Assembly (NCBI RefSeq): GCF_900103005.1
Contig: NZ_FMWL01000004.1
Coordinates: 154,936 to 218,935 of the forward strand
Direction of reading: 5' to 3'
From: Acidaminobacter hydrogenoformans DSM 2784
Lineage (GTDB): Bacteria; Bacillota; Clostridia; Peptostreptococcales; Acidaminobacteraceae
Length of the DNA stretch: 64,000 bases
Positions 1-8,714 of this stretch are shown piece by piece (position 1 is the first letter of the stretch; each line of letters begins with the position of its first letter). The notes under the pieces are model-generated. The model worked only from the letters and a program-made list of their open reading frames with translations. It was not told where the DNA came from and did no database searches. Made by a program: the position numbers and the translations under genes.

Positions 1-180
1 GTCAATGAGCAGGTCCTGGCCAGGGAGATGATTGTCGAGGTCGAGCACCCCGTGGCAGGCAGGCTTAAAATGCCAGGGATTCCTATCAAGCTCAGCGCGA
101 CGCCAGGGGAGATTCATTCACCGGCGCCCACGCTTGGACAGCATACCGAAGAAGTGCTGAAGGAATTTTTGGGCGATTAG
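1..180 (+). CDS. CaiB/BaiF-family CoA transferase, C-terminal fragment
   Basis: Only the last 59 codons are in the window; the gene begins upstream of base 1 and ends with TAG at 178-180. The visible peptide contains VEHPVAGRLKMPGIPIKLS followed by a TPG..HSPAPTLGQHTEEVL segment, which is the typical C-terminal signature of family III (CaiB/BaiF) CoA transferases. These enzymes move CoA between an acyl-CoA and a free carboxylic acid in the cytoplasm. The substrate cannot be told from this fragment. Family assignment is confident; function beyond that is open. Confidence 0.8.
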   Translation, partial: VNEQVLAREMIVEVEHPVAGRLKMPGIPIKLSATPGEIHSPAPTLGQHTEEVLKEFLGD

Positions 181-517
181 GGAAATGCAGCAAAGTGTTT
201 GGAACCAATGCGTGGACTTATGGGGGGCATAGCTGCGCGCTCAGCGATAGAATTGAGTTTGAGAGATTGAAAGGAAGCGGGGGGCCGCAGGGGATATGGC
301 TCGCCGCTTTCTTTTTGAATTAACATGGCATACTTGAGAGACATAGGGATTATTGGGGTATAGCGGTGTGTAACGGAGGGTGGTGTGTAACGGACGGCTT
401 TGTGAGGCTGGAAAGTATGATGCCGATGGTTTGTGTCCCAGGAAGTCGCATCCAATTATCACAAATATGAGGTTGCCAGTGACATGAAAATTTATTTATA
501 TAGCTGGGCCAATAATG
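181..517. other. intergenic stretch without a supported gene
   Basis: No ORF with a ribosome binding site or recognisable product is seen on either strand. It holds a direct repeat of GTGTGTAACGGA (near 367 and 383) and one copy of the TGCCGATGGT motif at 421-430, related to the hairpin elements near 54.2 and 57.5 kb. An imperfect hairpin with a T-run near 270-320 may end the CoA-transferase transcript. Confidence 0.5.
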
Positions 518-546
518 TTCTGAAATAAGACGGGATCGGTTATAAT
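518..546 (+). promoter_or_regulatory. candidate sigmaA promoter for the MATE gene
   Basis: TTCTGA at 518-523 and a perfect TATAAT at 541-546 are separated by 17 bp. Transcription would start near 553, giving a short leader before the ATG at 577. Confidence 0.5.
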
Positions 547-576
547 AAGAAAGATGACGTGATGACGGAGGACAAC

Positions 577-1935
577 ATGCGCTGGTTCAGTGACCGCCAA
601 TTTATCAATACAATGCTCAAAATAGGGATCCCGGTGATGATCCAGAATTTGATCCAAACCTCCCTCAACATGGTGGATACGGTCATGATTGGCCAAGTGG
701 GCAAGGAAGCCATTGCCGCCGTAGGACTGGCCAACCAGGTTTTTTTTGTGATGATCCTGCTGGTGTTTGGCATCAACAGCGGCGCGTCTGTCTTCATTGC
801 ACAGCTGTGGGGCAAGCGGGACCTGGCCAACATCAAACGGACCATGGGCGTCGCCCTGGCCTTTGGCGTCGCCATCACCGGACTTTTTATGCTGGCAGCC
901 ATCCTGGCACCCACACAAATCATGAGCCTTCTCAGTGACGGCAATCCGGAAATTGTCCGACTTGGCAGCGATTATCTGCGCATAGTGGGCTGGAGCTACA
1001 TTTTCACAGCGGTGTCCTTCAGCTTTGCGGTTGCCGCCCGCAGCATTGAGCAGGCCAAAATGCCAACCATTGTCAGTGCGTTCTCCCTGATCGTTAATAC
1101 CATACTGAATTACGGCCTCATCTTTGGCAAGCTGGGCCTCCCGGAGCTGGGCGTTCGGGGTGCGGCCATAGCGACGCTGATCGCAAGGCTTATAGAGTTC
1201 ATTGTGATCCTGACCATCATCTATAAGACAGATCACGTCCTCGCTGCGCGTCCCAGGGAGCTGGTCTCCTTCAGCAAAGCCTACATGATCAAGATCCTGG
1301 ATAAGGCTTCGCCCGTGGTTGCCAATGAAACGCTGTGGGCCATTGGCAACGTCCTCTACAATGTAGCCATTGCCAGGATTGGTGCGGAGGCAATTGCCAG
1401 CTATCAGGTGGCCAACTCGCTCTTTCGCTTTTATGAGGTCATTTTCATGGGCATGGCCGCCGCCTGCCAGGTCATGATTGGCAACAGGATTGGCGCTGGC
1501 GAGGAAGGCCTGGCCAGGCAGTACGCGAGCCACTTCCTGAAGCTCTCCCAGACTGGCGCCCTGCTGATTGCGGTGTTTATAGCCCTCAGCGCAGGCGGCA
1601 TCATCAGCCTCTTTGGTCTTGAGCCGGCCCTGTCCCGTACCACCACGTCTCTGATGTACCTGTACGCGGCCTTTACCTTCTCAAAGACCTTCAATCTCAT
1701 GATGATTGTGGGCGTTCTCAGGGGCGGCGGCGACACCAAATATGCCCTCTACGTGGAAGTGGCGGCGGTGTGGCTTGTAGGCGTGCCCCTCGCCTTTGCG
1801 GGTGCTGTCTGGCTCCAGGCCGGCGTCATTATCACCGTAGCGCTGCTTATGCTCGAAGAAGTCCTGAAGACCCTTTTGACCTTCAGGCGCTATATGAGCC
1901 AGAAATGGCTCAACAACGTTATTCATGAGCTGTAA
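577..1935 (+). CDS. MATE family efflux transporter
   Basis: A 452-residue polytopic membrane protein with about twelve hydrophobic segments in two similar halves. The N-terminal half has PVMIQNLIQTSLNMVDTVMIGQVG, shown here in parts as PVMIQNLIQTSLNMVDT then VMIGQVG, typical of MATE/DinF-NorM exporters that expel cationic drugs or metabolites in exchange for Na+ or H+. The ATG at 577 is preferred over the GTG at 559 because GGAGG at 567-571 sits 5 bp in front of it. Length fits the family. It appears to be a single-gene unit, since the next gene has its own strong Shine-Dalgarno site 73 bp later. The substrate is unknown. Confidence 0.9.
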   Translation: MRWFSDRQFINTMLKIGIPVMIQNLIQTSLNMVDTVMIGQVGKEAIAAVGLANQVFFVMILLVFGINSGASVFIAQLWGKRDLANIKRTMGVALAFGVAITGLFMLAAILAPTQIMSLLSDGNPEIVRLGSDYLRIVGWSYIFTAVSFSFAVAARSIEQAKMPTIVSAFSLIVNTILNYGLIFGKLGLPELGVRGAAIATLIARLIEFIVILTIIYKTDHVLAARPRELVSFSKAYMIKILDKASPVVANETLWAIGNVLYNVAIARIGAEAIASYQVANSLFRFYEVIFMGMAAACQVMIGNRIGAGEEGLARQYASHFLKLSQTGALLIAVFIALSAGGIISLFGLEPALSRTTTSLMYLYAAFTFSKTFNLMMIVGVLRGGGDTKYALYVEVAAVWLVGVPLAFAGAVWLQAGVIITVALLMLEEVLKTLLTFRRYMSQKWLNNVIHEL

Positions 1936-2008
1936 ATACAACTAAAACTTTTGCCGATGGTCACGCAGGCCAACCCATGGCAACAATCTTACTTCAGGAG
2001 GTTTTCCT
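1936..2008. repeat. single copy of the GCCGATGGTC motif
   Basis: GCCGATGGTC occurs at 1953-1962, preceded by a T-run, as in the left arm of the hairpin at 57473. No matching right arm follows before AGGAGG (1996-2001), the Shine-Dalgarno site of the next gene. Confidence 0.5.
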
Positions 2009-2533
2009 TTGACTACGTTTGTCCATTCCGTCGGAACATTGATTGGCACCATTTTTTTAGGCATCATGCTGCTTCAACCGGGTAACAAAAACACTGGAAA
2101 AGTACGGTACCGCTTAAAAAGCCGCTACAAGGGCGGTCTCATTGCCGTCTATCTCTTTTTCATCGCCGGCAGTTTGGCGGCCTTTGTCCTGGGTCCTGTT
2201 GAAATGACGCCGCAGCGAAGCGTTGAGGTTTCCTTCTGGGTCTCCCTCATGTTCATGATGGTTTATCTCCAGGCAGACGACCTCATGATTACTGACACTG
2301 GCGTCGCTTTTCAAGATTTATTTGGAAAAGTCAGAGGTCGCTTTTATCCTTGGAGCAAAGTTATGGAAGGCAAAGTTGGAACAAACCGCGTTTCTTTCCT
2401 GGTTGAAGGAGACAAAAAGCCCAAGCGGGTTGGGATCTCCGTTAAAACCCTGGATGAGGCCACTATGAAGGATATCGAAAAAATAGTCAAAAAAGCAACG
2501 GGTTCTTATGCCAAAAGAAAGGACAGGTCGTAG
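2009..2533 (+). CDS. membrane protein with C-terminal cytoplasmic domain, unknown function
   Basis: A 174-residue protein starting at TTG 2009, 7 bp after a perfect AGGAGG. Three hydrophobic segments are visible near residues 5-22, 43-62 and 74-90. The soluble C-terminal part contains FYPWSKV and an alternating beta-like pattern, resembling the small PH-like/DUF5673 type domains of Firmicute membrane proteins; that resemblance is from memory and weak. It is followed after 3 bp by the TPR gene at 2537, so the two are probably cotranscribed. The product could be a membrane anchor or sensor; no function is claimed. Confidence 0.7.
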   Translation: MTTFVHSVGTLIGTIFLGIMLLQPGNKNTGKVRYRLKSRYKGGLIAVYLFFIAGSLAAFVLGPVEMTPQRSVEVSFWVSLMFMMVYLQADDLMITDTGVAFQDLFGKVRGRFYPWSKVMEGKVGTNRVSFLVEGDKKPKRVGISVKTLDEATMKDIEKIVKKATGSYAKRKDRS

Positions 2534-2536
2534 CAA

Positions 2537-3178
2537 ATGACAGGAAGATTGATGAAGCTTGCACTCACGTTAACGTATGCCGCGATTGCCGTTTATTTTT
2601 ACTTTACCGGGAATCAAGGCTTGGCGGCTCTGTTTGTCATGGCGGCCCTTTTTATTGGCTTCGCAATTGTGCGTCAGGGCTCTGTAGCCCTTGCTATCAA
2701 AGCCATTCGGGACAATAATCTTCAAAAGGCAAAGTTTCATGTTAAGGAAACCATCCGTCCAGAGTGGCTGAGCCCGGCTTACCGCTCCTATCACTTCATG
2801 GCAAAGGGGTATGTTGAAGCCTCTGAAGGGAAGACAGATGAAGCCATAGAATCCTTTGAAACCTCCCTGACCCATAAAGTTCGCCATGCGGATGACCTCA
2901 GCATTGTGAAATTTCAGTTAGCGGTTCTTTACGCGGAAAAGCAGGACTTTGAAACGGCTAAGGCATTGATTGCTGAAGTCAAGAATCTGAATCCAAACCC
3001 AAATCTGCTGGAGCAAGTGAAGAAGGCTGAAAAGAAGCTTAAAGCGGCGACCAGCGGCAGGGTGAAATTCAGCAAGTCTGATGAGGGGCTTGAGGCAGAG
3101 GATGAGGTTGAGGCTGAAGCTCAGATTGAGGATCGGTCTGTGGATGAGGTTGTTGTCGAGGCTGAAAAAGAGGTGTAG
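2537..3178 (+). CDS. membrane-anchored TPR-like protein with acidic tail
   Basis: 213 residues. Two hydrophobic segments lie near residues 8-25 and 29-46. Residues 60-165 form helical pairs with TPR-like spacing, e.g. AKGYVEASEGKTDEAIESF and LAVLYAEKQDFETAKALI. The last 35 residues are rich in Glu and Asp. The likely topology is an N-terminal membrane hairpin with a cytoplasmic repeat domain that binds another protein. It sits 3 bp after the preceding membrane protein and 6 bp before the cyclase gene, so the three genes appear to form an operon. The partner is unknown. Confidence 0.75.
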   Translation: MTGRLMKLALTLTYAAIAVYFYFTGNQGLAALFVMAALFIGFAIVRQGSVALAIKAIRDNNLQKAKFHVKETIRPEWLSPAYRSYHFMAKGYVEASEGKTDEAIESFETSLTHKVRHADDLSIVKFQLAVLYAEKQDFETAKALIAEVKNLNPNPNLLEQVKKAEKKLKAATSGRVKFSKSDEGLEAEDEVEAEAQIEDRSVDEVVVEAEKEV

Positions 3179-3184
3179 AGGAAG

Positions 3185-3766
3185 ATGTGGATCGATTTGA
3201 CCGTAGCCGTAACGCCTGAGCTTTCCGAAAAAGCGAGGGCCAACGAAAAAATGACTGCTTTTGGGCATCTGGGCACCCATTTTGACGTCATGAACCTGAC
3301 GTTTCCTCTTGAAAACGCCAGGCGCAGCGGACTTGTGCTTGATGTGACCGAGGTGGCTTTTACAGGTCAGGAGGTTTCGCTCAGCGCCGAAGCGCTGAAT
3401 CTGGTGCAAGAAGGGGATTTTGTGATCTTTCGTACCGGTAGGATTGAGAACGTGGCTTACGGTTCAGAAGCTTATTTTGGCATTCACCCACAGCTCGAAC
3501 ATTCGCTGATTGATGCCTTGATTGAAAAAAAGGTCGCCATGATAGGAATAGACGCGGCGGGCATCCGGCGAGGCAGCGAGCACACCCCAATGGATCAGTA
3601 CTGCGCGGACCGGGGCGTTTTCGTCGTAGAGAACTTATGTAATCTTGGCGCTTTGCTTCAAGGTCAAAAACATGCACGCTTTGAGATTTTCACGTTCCCC
3701 ATCAAGTTTGAAGGCATGAGCGGACTGCCGTGCCGGGTGATGGCTTTGGTGGAAGACGTGATATGA
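3185..3766 (+). CDS. cyclase/kynurenine-formamidase-like metal hydrolase
   Basis: 193 residues of the PF04199 'putative cyclase' family, which includes kynurenine formamidase and related metal-dependent hydrolases. The hallmark HxGTHxD is present as HLGTHFD near residue 31-37, supplying metal ligands. A second conserved block, IGIDAAGIRRGSEH, and a C-terminal VENLCNLGALL block match the family layout. The start has GAGG 6 bp upstream. Because it follows two uncharacterised membrane/TPR genes and no tryptophan genes are nearby, a role in tryptophan breakdown is not supported. Its substrate is unknown. A second, degenerate member lies at 8013. Confidence 0.8.
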   Translation: MWIDLTVAVTPELSEKARANEKMTAFGHLGTHFDVMNLTFPLENARRSGLVLDVTEVAFTGQEVSLSAEALNLVQEGDFVIFRTGRIENVAYGSEAYFGIHPQLEHSLIDALIEKKVAMIGIDAAGIRRGSEHTPMDQYCADRGVFVVENLCNLGALLQGQKHARFEIFTFPIKFEGMSGLPCRVMALVEDVI

Positions 3767-3778
3767 CATGTTTATATT

Positions 3779-3815
3779 AAAAAGACGGATGGGATATATT
3801 CCCACCCGTCTTTTT
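3779..3815. terminator. bidirectional intrinsic terminator
   Basis: A long inverted repeat, AAAAGACGGATGGGA then a 5-nt loop then TCCCACCCGTCTTTT, is flanked by A and T runs, so it can stop both the rightward cyclase transcript and the leftward copper operon. Confidence 0.9.
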
Positions 3816-3831
3816 TGTTATATTCATTTCC

Positions 3832-4032
3832 TTATTCGATCGCTGTAACCGTATAGCCCGCTTCTTCGACAGCAGCCATCAGGACCGCGTCTTCGACATC
3901 AGTCTCAACTGTCGCAATATTTTGGTCCGCGCTGACGCTGAGGACCTGAACGCCGTCAATTTCTTCAAGGGCATTTTTGACGCGGCGCTCACAATGGCCG
4001 CAGCTCATACCGTCAATTTTAAGTGTTTTCAT
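3832..4032 (-). CDS. copZ: copper chaperone CopZ-like
   Basis: A 66-residue heavy-metal-associated (HMA) domain protein. The metal site MSCGHC is at residues 9-14, within the pattern GMSCGHCERRVKNALEEIDG. Single HMA proteins of this size carry Cu(I) to the cytoplasmic HMA domains of the CopA pump. It lies about 100 bp downstream of copA on the same strand and ahead of the shared terminator at 3779, so it is the last gene of the copper operon. Mercury or other soft-metal chaperones share the motif, but the copper ATPase next to it makes CopZ the best call. Confidence 0.9.
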   Translation of the reverse strand: MKTLKIDGMSCGHCERRVKNALEEIDGVQVLSVSADQNIATVETDVEDAVLMAAVEEAGYTVTAIE

Positions 4033-4131
4033 AAGACATTCTCCTTTGTAAGTGGGATAGTTTAAATTTAGCTATATCTCCAGCCAGGCGCTTGAAGCCC
4101 GGATGAGGGCCAATTGGCAGGGCGTTCACAA

Positions 4132-6648
4132 CTAAAGCTTTATAGTTTTGAGCCGCAAGGCGTTAGTGACCACCGAAACAGAGCTGAAGGCCATGGCTGC
4201 GGCTGCGATCATAGGGTTCAGCAAAGGTCCGCCAAAGAGATAGAGCAGACCGGCAGCTACCGGAATACCAGCAGTGTTGTAGGCGAAGGCCCAGAACAGG
4301 TTCTGCTTGATGTTGCGAATGGTGGCTTTTGAAAGGGCGATCGCTGATACCGCATCCTGGAGGTCATCTTTCATGAGGACTATATCCGCGGATTCCATGG
4401 CGATATCCGTCCCGGAGCCTATAGCGATCCCTACATCCGCTTGGGCCAGAGCAGGGGCGTCGTTGATGCCGTCACCCACCATGGCGACGACGTGGCCTTC
4501 AGATTGGAGTTTTTTGACTTCCCCAGCCTTGTCCTCCGGCAGAACCTCTGCCATGACCCGGTCCAGTCCAACCTGGGCGGCAATAGCCTTCGCGGTCTTC
4601 GCGTTGTCACCGGTCAACATGGCGACTTTGATGCCTAAGTCATGAAGCTTGGCAATAGCAGCTTTGCTTGTAGCCTTGACAGGGTCCGCTATGGCGATGA
4701 CCCCGGCGACCTGGTCATCTATGACGGCGAACACAGGGGTTGCGCCAAGCTCTGAGAATTGGTCCGCCGCTTTTAAAACGTCTTCGGAAAGGACTGTGCC
4801 TTCCAGGTGACGCCGGTTGCCAATCAGAAGGTTGTAGCCATCTGCTTGCCCGCTGACGCCGCCTCCTGTGACGGACTTAAACGCTGTGGCTTCAGTCCAG
4901 GTAAGACCCTCCGCTTTGGCTTTTCGCACAATGGCTTCCGCAAGGGGATGCTCTGACATGGATTCTACAGCGGCTGCCAAAGACAGGATTTTTGACGTCG
5001 TCCAGCCATTGACGGTATAGAGGTCTGTGACAGAAGGGCGGCCTTCGGTGATGGTGCCCGTTTTGTCCAGGATGATCGCGCTGACCTTGTGGGCCGTTTC
5101 AAGCGCGACACCGCTCTTGATCAGGATTCCCTGATCCGCGCCGCGGCCGGTGCCAACCATGATGGCTGTAGGTGTCGCAAGACCCAGGGCGCATGGGCAG
5201 GCAATGACGAGGATGGAAATGAAAATTCTCAGTGAGAAAGAAACGTCACGGGTGCCAATATACCACAGAAGTCCTGCAAGAATGGAAAGACCTATGACCA
5301 CCGGAACGAAATATCCGGAAATGATGTCCGCCATTTTGGCGATAGGGGCCTTGGTCGCTTGAGCCTGCTCAACGAGACCTACAATTTTTGACAGGGTGGT
5401 GTCGCGACCCACGCGTTCAGTCATGACTTTCAGGGCGCCGTTTTTATTCACGCTGGCGCCTATGACCCGGTCGCCTTCTTTCTTTTCCACGGGTAGACTT
5501 TCACCGGTGAGCATGGATTCGTCGACGGCACTCACACCATCGGCAATCACCCCGTCAACGGGGATTTTCTCGCCTGGTTTGACTAAAACCAGATCGCCCA
5601 CGGCAACTTCATCAATAGGGATGGAAATTGGCCCGTTCGGGAAGAGCACAGTGGCTTCCTTAGGCTGGAGGCCCATGAGCTTTTGAATAGCTTCGGAGGT
5701 GCGTCCTTTGGAACGCTGCTCAAGAGTCTTCCCAAGCATGATCAGGGCAATGATGACACCCGCGGTTTCATAGTAAAGATCCGTATGGGACAAGTCGCCG
5801 TTTGCGATCAGCCAGGTGTGATAGCCGCTGTAAACAATAGCTGCCGTGGTGCCTACCGCGATCAGCGAGTCCATGTTGGGGTGTCCGGAGAATAAAGTCC
5901 TGAAACCCACCGTATAAAATTTGTAGCCCGCGGCCACAATTGGGATCAATAGAACTACCTGGACCAGAGCGAATCTGAGGGGCTGGTGCATAGGGTGGAG
6001 CGCTGCGGGGATTGGCCAGCCCAGCATGTGGCCCATGGCCAGATAAAAGAGCGCTGCCGCGAAGCCTATGGCGATCCTGAAACGCCACCACTGCCGGTTC
6101 ATGGCCTGCTGCTGGTCGTCAAGAAGTGCTTCTGCCGATTGTCTCTCAATCTCCTTAGGCGTATAACCCGCTTTCTCAATGGCTTTTTTTATTTCACTCA
6201 GTCTCAGAAGATTGCCGTCATACTTGACAGCCGCTTTATTGGTGGCAAGGTTTACAGACACCGACATGACTCCGGGAAGCTTTTTCACAGTGCGCTCTAC
6301 AGCCGCGCTGCAAGAAGCGCAGGTCATGCCGTCTACAGGGATGACCACTTCTTTTTCGTCCCGGTGAGGCTTGGCATCATAACCCGCTTTCTCAATTGCC
6401 TTTATAATGTCTGCTTCAGAAGGCGGCGCGTCTTCGTAAGTGATGGTCAACTGATTGGTCATCAAATTGACGGCGGCCATTTCAACGCCTGGCAGTTTTT
6501 TTGCGGCCTTTTCTACGGCAGCGGAGCAGGATGCACAGGTCATGCCGTCCACGTCAAAAGTCAGCCTCTTGTCTTTGGTAGACTTTTGGGGTTCGGGCGC
6601 TTTCGTCTGAAGGGTTGTTGTTTGTGAGTTGAGTTTTGATTCGCTCAT
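4132..6648 (-). CDS. copA: copper-exporting P1B-type ATPase CopA
   Basis: 838 residues. Two N-terminal HMA domains each carry [12 protein letters not shown] (near residues 35 and 105). The membrane metal site is the CPC triad in [14 protein letters not shown]; the phosphorylation site DKTGTIT, the TGDN loop and the hinge [11 protein letters not shown] are all intact. The enzyme uses ATP to pump Cu(I) out of the cytoplasm. AAGGAGG (6657-6663 on this strand) overlaps a possible GTG at 6657, so the ATG at 6648 is the better start. It follows the HTH regulator by about 9-18 bp and precedes copZ. Confidence 0.95.
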   Translation of the reverse strand: MSESKLNSQTTTLQTKAPEPQKSTKDKRLTFDVDGMTCASCSAAVEKAAKKLPGVEMAAVNLMTNQLTITYEDAPPSEADIIKAIEKAGYDAKPHRDEKEVVIPVDGMTCASCSAAVERTVKKLPGVMSVSVNLATNKAAVKYDGNLLRLSEIKKAIEKAGYTPKEIERQSAEALLDDQQQAMNRQWWRFRIAIGFAAALFYLAMGHMLGWPIPAALHPMHQPLRFALVQVVLLIPIVAAGYKFYTVGFRTLFSGHPNMDSLIAVGTTAAIVYSGYHTWLIANGDLSHTDLYYETAGVIIALIMLGKTLEQRSKGRTSEAIQKLMGLQPKEATVLFPNGPISIPIDEVAVGDLVLVKPGEKIPVDGVIADGVSAVDESMLTGESLPVEKKEGDRVIGASVNKNGALKVMTERVGRDTTLSKIVGLVEQAQATKAPIAKMADIISGYFVPVVIGLSILAGLLWYIGTRDVSFSLRIFISILVIACPCALGLATPTAIMVGTGRGADQGILIKSGVALETAHKVSAIILDKTGTITEGRPSVTDLYTVNGWTTSKILSLAAAVESMSEHPLAEAIVRKAKAEGLTWTEATAFKSVTGGGVSGQADGYNLLIGNRRHLEGTVLSEDVLKAADQFSELGATPVFAVIDDQVAGVIAIADPVKATSKAAIAKLHDLGIKVAMLTGDNAKTAKAIAAQVGLDRVMAEVLPEDKAGEVKKLQSEGHVVAMVGDGINDAPALAQADVGIAIGSGTDIAMESADIVLMKDDLQDAVSAIALSKATIRNIKQNLFWAFAYNTAGIPVAAGLLYLFGGPLLNPMIAAAAMAFSSVSVVTNALRLKTIKL

Positions 6649-6666
6649 GAGGCTCACCTCCTTAAT

Positions 6667-7170
6667 TTAATCTTCTTTAAAATTGGTTTTCTTTTGGTCA
6701 AACTTTTGGATAGCCTCCATGGCATGAATCATGACAAGGGGAGAGGCCCACAGTACAAATCTGACCCTTTTTTCACTCGGCTCATAGACGTGATTGAAGC
6801 GGCAGTCTTCACAGTTCTCCACAGTTTCGATGGCCTGCATCAGGGCAATGGACAGCGGCGCGATTTCTTTCGCAGAGTCCACATCATAGTCTATGATTGA
6901 ACAGATTCTCAGCTTTCTTTCAGTGGAAAAGGTCTCAAGGTCCGTGTCCATGTACACGCAAAAGTCGTCTGAGGAAGGCGCTGCCGGACTATGGTGGCAG
7001 CTGGATTCTCCGGACTTCAGGAACGCGTCCAGGGCGGACTGGCTGATGCGCCACTGGCTCCCTACCTTTTGCCCGCCAAGCTTGCCGCTGTAAAGGTAGC
7101 GCCGTATGGTCTTTGAATGAACACCAAGGCGCTCTGCGACTTCTTCTATGGTAAATAATTTATCTTCCAT
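6667..7170 (-). CDS. excisionase-type HTH protein, putative copper operon regulator
   Basis: 167 residues. Residues 5-52 are a MerR/excisionase-like winged helix (FTIEEVAERLGVHSKTIRRY..SGKL..KVGSQWRI). A Cys-His cluster SSCHHSP near residue 57 and a CEDCRFNH motif near residue 121 could bind a metal. The C-terminal half is an alpha/beta domain I do not recognise. It is the first gene of the leftward unit with copA and copZ, which suggests it senses copper or another metal and controls them. This differs from the usual CsoR, CopY and CueR regulators, so the role is inferred from position and from the possible metal ligands only. Confidence 0.7.
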   Translation of the reverse strand: MEDKLFTIEEVAERLGVHSKTIRRYLYSGKLGGQKVGSQWRISQSALDAFLKSGESSCHHSPAAPSSDDFCVYMDTDLETFSTERKLRICSIIDYDVDSAKEIAPLSIALMQAIETVENCEDCRFNHVYEPSEKRVRFVLWASPLVMIHAMEAIQKFDQKKTNFKED

Positions 7171-7208
7171 GTGCGTCCCTCCAAATGTTTTTGCTTTCTT
7201 ATAGTTTA

Positions 7209-7237
7209 ATGATAATCCCTATCAATTAACTTGTCAA
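7209..7237 (-). promoter_or_regulatory. copper operon promoter with overlapping palindromic operator
   Basis: Read on the minus strand, TTGACA (7237-7232) and TATCAT (7214-7209) are 17 bp apart. The interrupted palindrome TGATAATCCCTATCA (7210-7224) fills the space between the two boxes and matches 12 of 14 arm positions of the TGATAAT-N-ATTATCA Fur-box form. It could be a Fur-family site or the operator of the HTH protein made from this transcript. Confidence 0.7.
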
Positions 7238-7324
7238 GACAAAGGTGGACATTATAGTACAGAAAAGATCAAAGGTGTACAATTCGAGACATATAAAATA
7301 ATTTTACAATCCTCAAACGATACC

Positions 7325-7363
7325 TTGTAAATAACACGAAAAATGTTTAAAATTGTCTTAAAC
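7325..7363 (+). promoter_or_regulatory. promoter with palindromic operator for the ArsR-like gene
   Basis: TTGTAA (7325-7330) and TAAAAT (7348-7353) are 17 bp apart. The palindrome GTTTAA-N7-TTAAAC (7345-7363) overlaps the -10 box, a position suited to repression, probably autoregulation by the product of the gene at 7416. Confidence 0.6.
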
Positions 7364-7415
7364 GATCAAAAAAATAAAACATGCCGCACTTACTTATAGA
7401 AAGGGTGAACTCAAG

Positions 7416-8000
7416 TTGGGCACTGAACGCATTTTAAAATCCCCAGAAGAGATCAAGATCATGTCAGACCCGCTTAGAATGACCATCTTCAAAGCTTTTC
7501 ACCACCTCAATAAGCCTGCGACAGCGAAACAAGTCGCTGATGCGCTGACCCTCGCGCCTGCAAAAGTGCATTATCATGTTCAGAAGTTATTGGGTATTGG
7601 CATTATAGAATTGGATCATACAGAAGAGATCAATGGCATTATTGCGAAGTTCTACAAGACTTCAGTGGACTCTTTTGTGATCGATTACACCAATATCTCT
7701 GACAAAGTCCGCAGCTCAGTGTACTCAAAGTCAGAAAATCTGTACATATCAACTTTTAATGCTTTCAGAGACACGTTTATTGACAATATTCGCAAGAAAG
7801 TTGAGAAGCAGCTTCCACCAACGGCTGAAAACCGCTCGGGTTTCTTGATCCACAACACTTTAAAGCTTCAGCAGAAAGATTATGAAAGCTTTTACGGTGA
7901 AATGACAACCCTCGTAGAGAAGTATATGGAGCACTCTTGTCCAGAGGAGGCGTGTGGCACGTATCAATTTTTATGCAGTGCCATCAAAGAGGAACGTTAG
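7416..8000 (+). CDS. ArsR-like winged-helix transcriptional regulator
   Basis: 194 residues from TTG 7416, preceded by AAAGGGTG. Residues 8-80 form an ArsR-type winged helix (SPEEIKIMSDPLRMTIFKAF, then KQVADALTLAPAKVHYHVQKL as recognition helix). The rest is a helical domain of unknown ligand, like the Firmicute 'helix-turn-helix domain' proteins that bind small molecules. No clustered cysteines suggest metal sensing. Only 12 bp separate it from the cyclase-family gene, so the pair is cotranscribed and the regulator may respond to that enzyme's substrate. A palindrome over its own promoter points to autoregulation. Confidence 0.8.
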   Translation: MGTERILKSPEEIKIMSDPLRMTIFKAFHHLNKPATAKQVADALTLAPAKVHYHVQKLLGIGIIELDHTEEINGIIAKFYKTSVDSFVIDYTNISDKVRSSVYSKSENLYISTFNAFRDTFIDNIRKKVEKQLPPTAENRSGFLIHNTLKLQQKDYESFYGEMTTLVEKYMEHSCPEEACGTYQFLCSAIKEER

Positions 8001-8012
8001 GGGGGCATAGAG

Positions 8013-8630
8013 GTGAAATATTATGATATTTCCATGCGAATTCATGCGCACATGGCTGTGCCAGAGGAAGATCTGCAACTATGCCCAAAACTGAGTCATC
8101 AGACAGCGCCTGATGATCATGCGCTGCCAAGAAGCCGACTGGATATAGATCTGCGAACGGGTACCCACCTGATCGCGCCAATTCTTGCAAGGCCGGATGG
8201 GGACAGTGTAGATCTCATGAGCCCAACCTGTGTCCTTACGACCTGCAGACTCGTCGATTTATCGACAGCGGGGGAGGAAATCACGGAGACGGATCTCGCG
8301 CTCTTTGGCATTCAAACCGGTGAATTTATTTTAATCAAGACTCGCAACAGTCTGGAAGAAAATCACTCAAAAGATGTGCAGCTAACGAGAGACGCCGCCA
8401 AATATCTCGCGCGGATTGGCGTCAAGGGTGTAGGTATTGATGCCATAGCACTTGAAAAAGAAAGTGAACGGGAAATCATTGAGCTGCTGTTTGAGCGTGG
8501 CTGTGCCCTTTTGATTGGCCTTCGGCTGAAGGCGGTATCCTATGGAAGCTACAGGTTAGTCGCGCTGCCGCTGAGAATTGAGGGTGCCGAAGCATCTCCA
8601 GTACGGGCGCTTCTGCTGGAAGGGGTATAA
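8013..8630 (+). CDS. cyclase-family protein with degenerate metal motif
   Basis: 205 residues similar in layout to PF04199 cyclases: a GTH core (RTGTHLIAP, residues about 49-57), a central VGIDAIALEKESE block, and the C-terminal PLRIEGAEASPVRALL block. The usual HxGTHxD metal triad is altered: the first His is Arg and the Asp is Ile, so catalysis by the standard mechanism is doubtful. It is 12 bp downstream of an ArsR-like regulator. It could be a binding protein or an enzyme with a changed site. The intact member at 3185 is a separate gene. Confidence 0.7.
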   Translation: MKYYDISMRIHAHMAVPEEDLQLCPKLSHQTAPDDHALPRSRLDIDLRTGTHLIAPILARPDGDSVDLMSPTCVLTTCRLVDLSTAGEEITETDLALFGIQTGEFILIKTRNSLEENHSKDVQLTRDAAKYLARIGVKGVGIDAIALEKESEREIIELLFERGCALLIGLRLKAVSYGSYRLVALPLRIEGAEASPVRALLLEGV

Positions 8631-8648
8631 ACTTCAGGGATTGATTGC

Positions 8649-8691
8649 AAAAAAAAACTGGTGATCTCTGGCCGACGGCCAAAGATCCCAG
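8649..8691 (-). terminator. intrinsic terminator of the Fur-family gene
   Basis: On the minus strand a hairpin with arms built from CTGG, GATC and TGGCC around a GTC loop is followed by a run of T (A-run 8649-8657 on the plus strand). Confidence 0.8.
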
Positions 8692-8714
8692 CTATGAAGA
8701 CAATGTCAAACGCC

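Noticed and set aside
496..1533. Long minus-strand reading frame of 345 codons
   Set aside because: It lies opposite the MATE gene, has no Shine-Dalgarno site and its product is a low-complexity His/Asp-rich mirror of the real gene.
7455..7468. TGTCAGACCC in the ArsR-like gene as a GGTCAGACC copy
   Set aside because: The first G is replaced and the flanks do not match; not counted.
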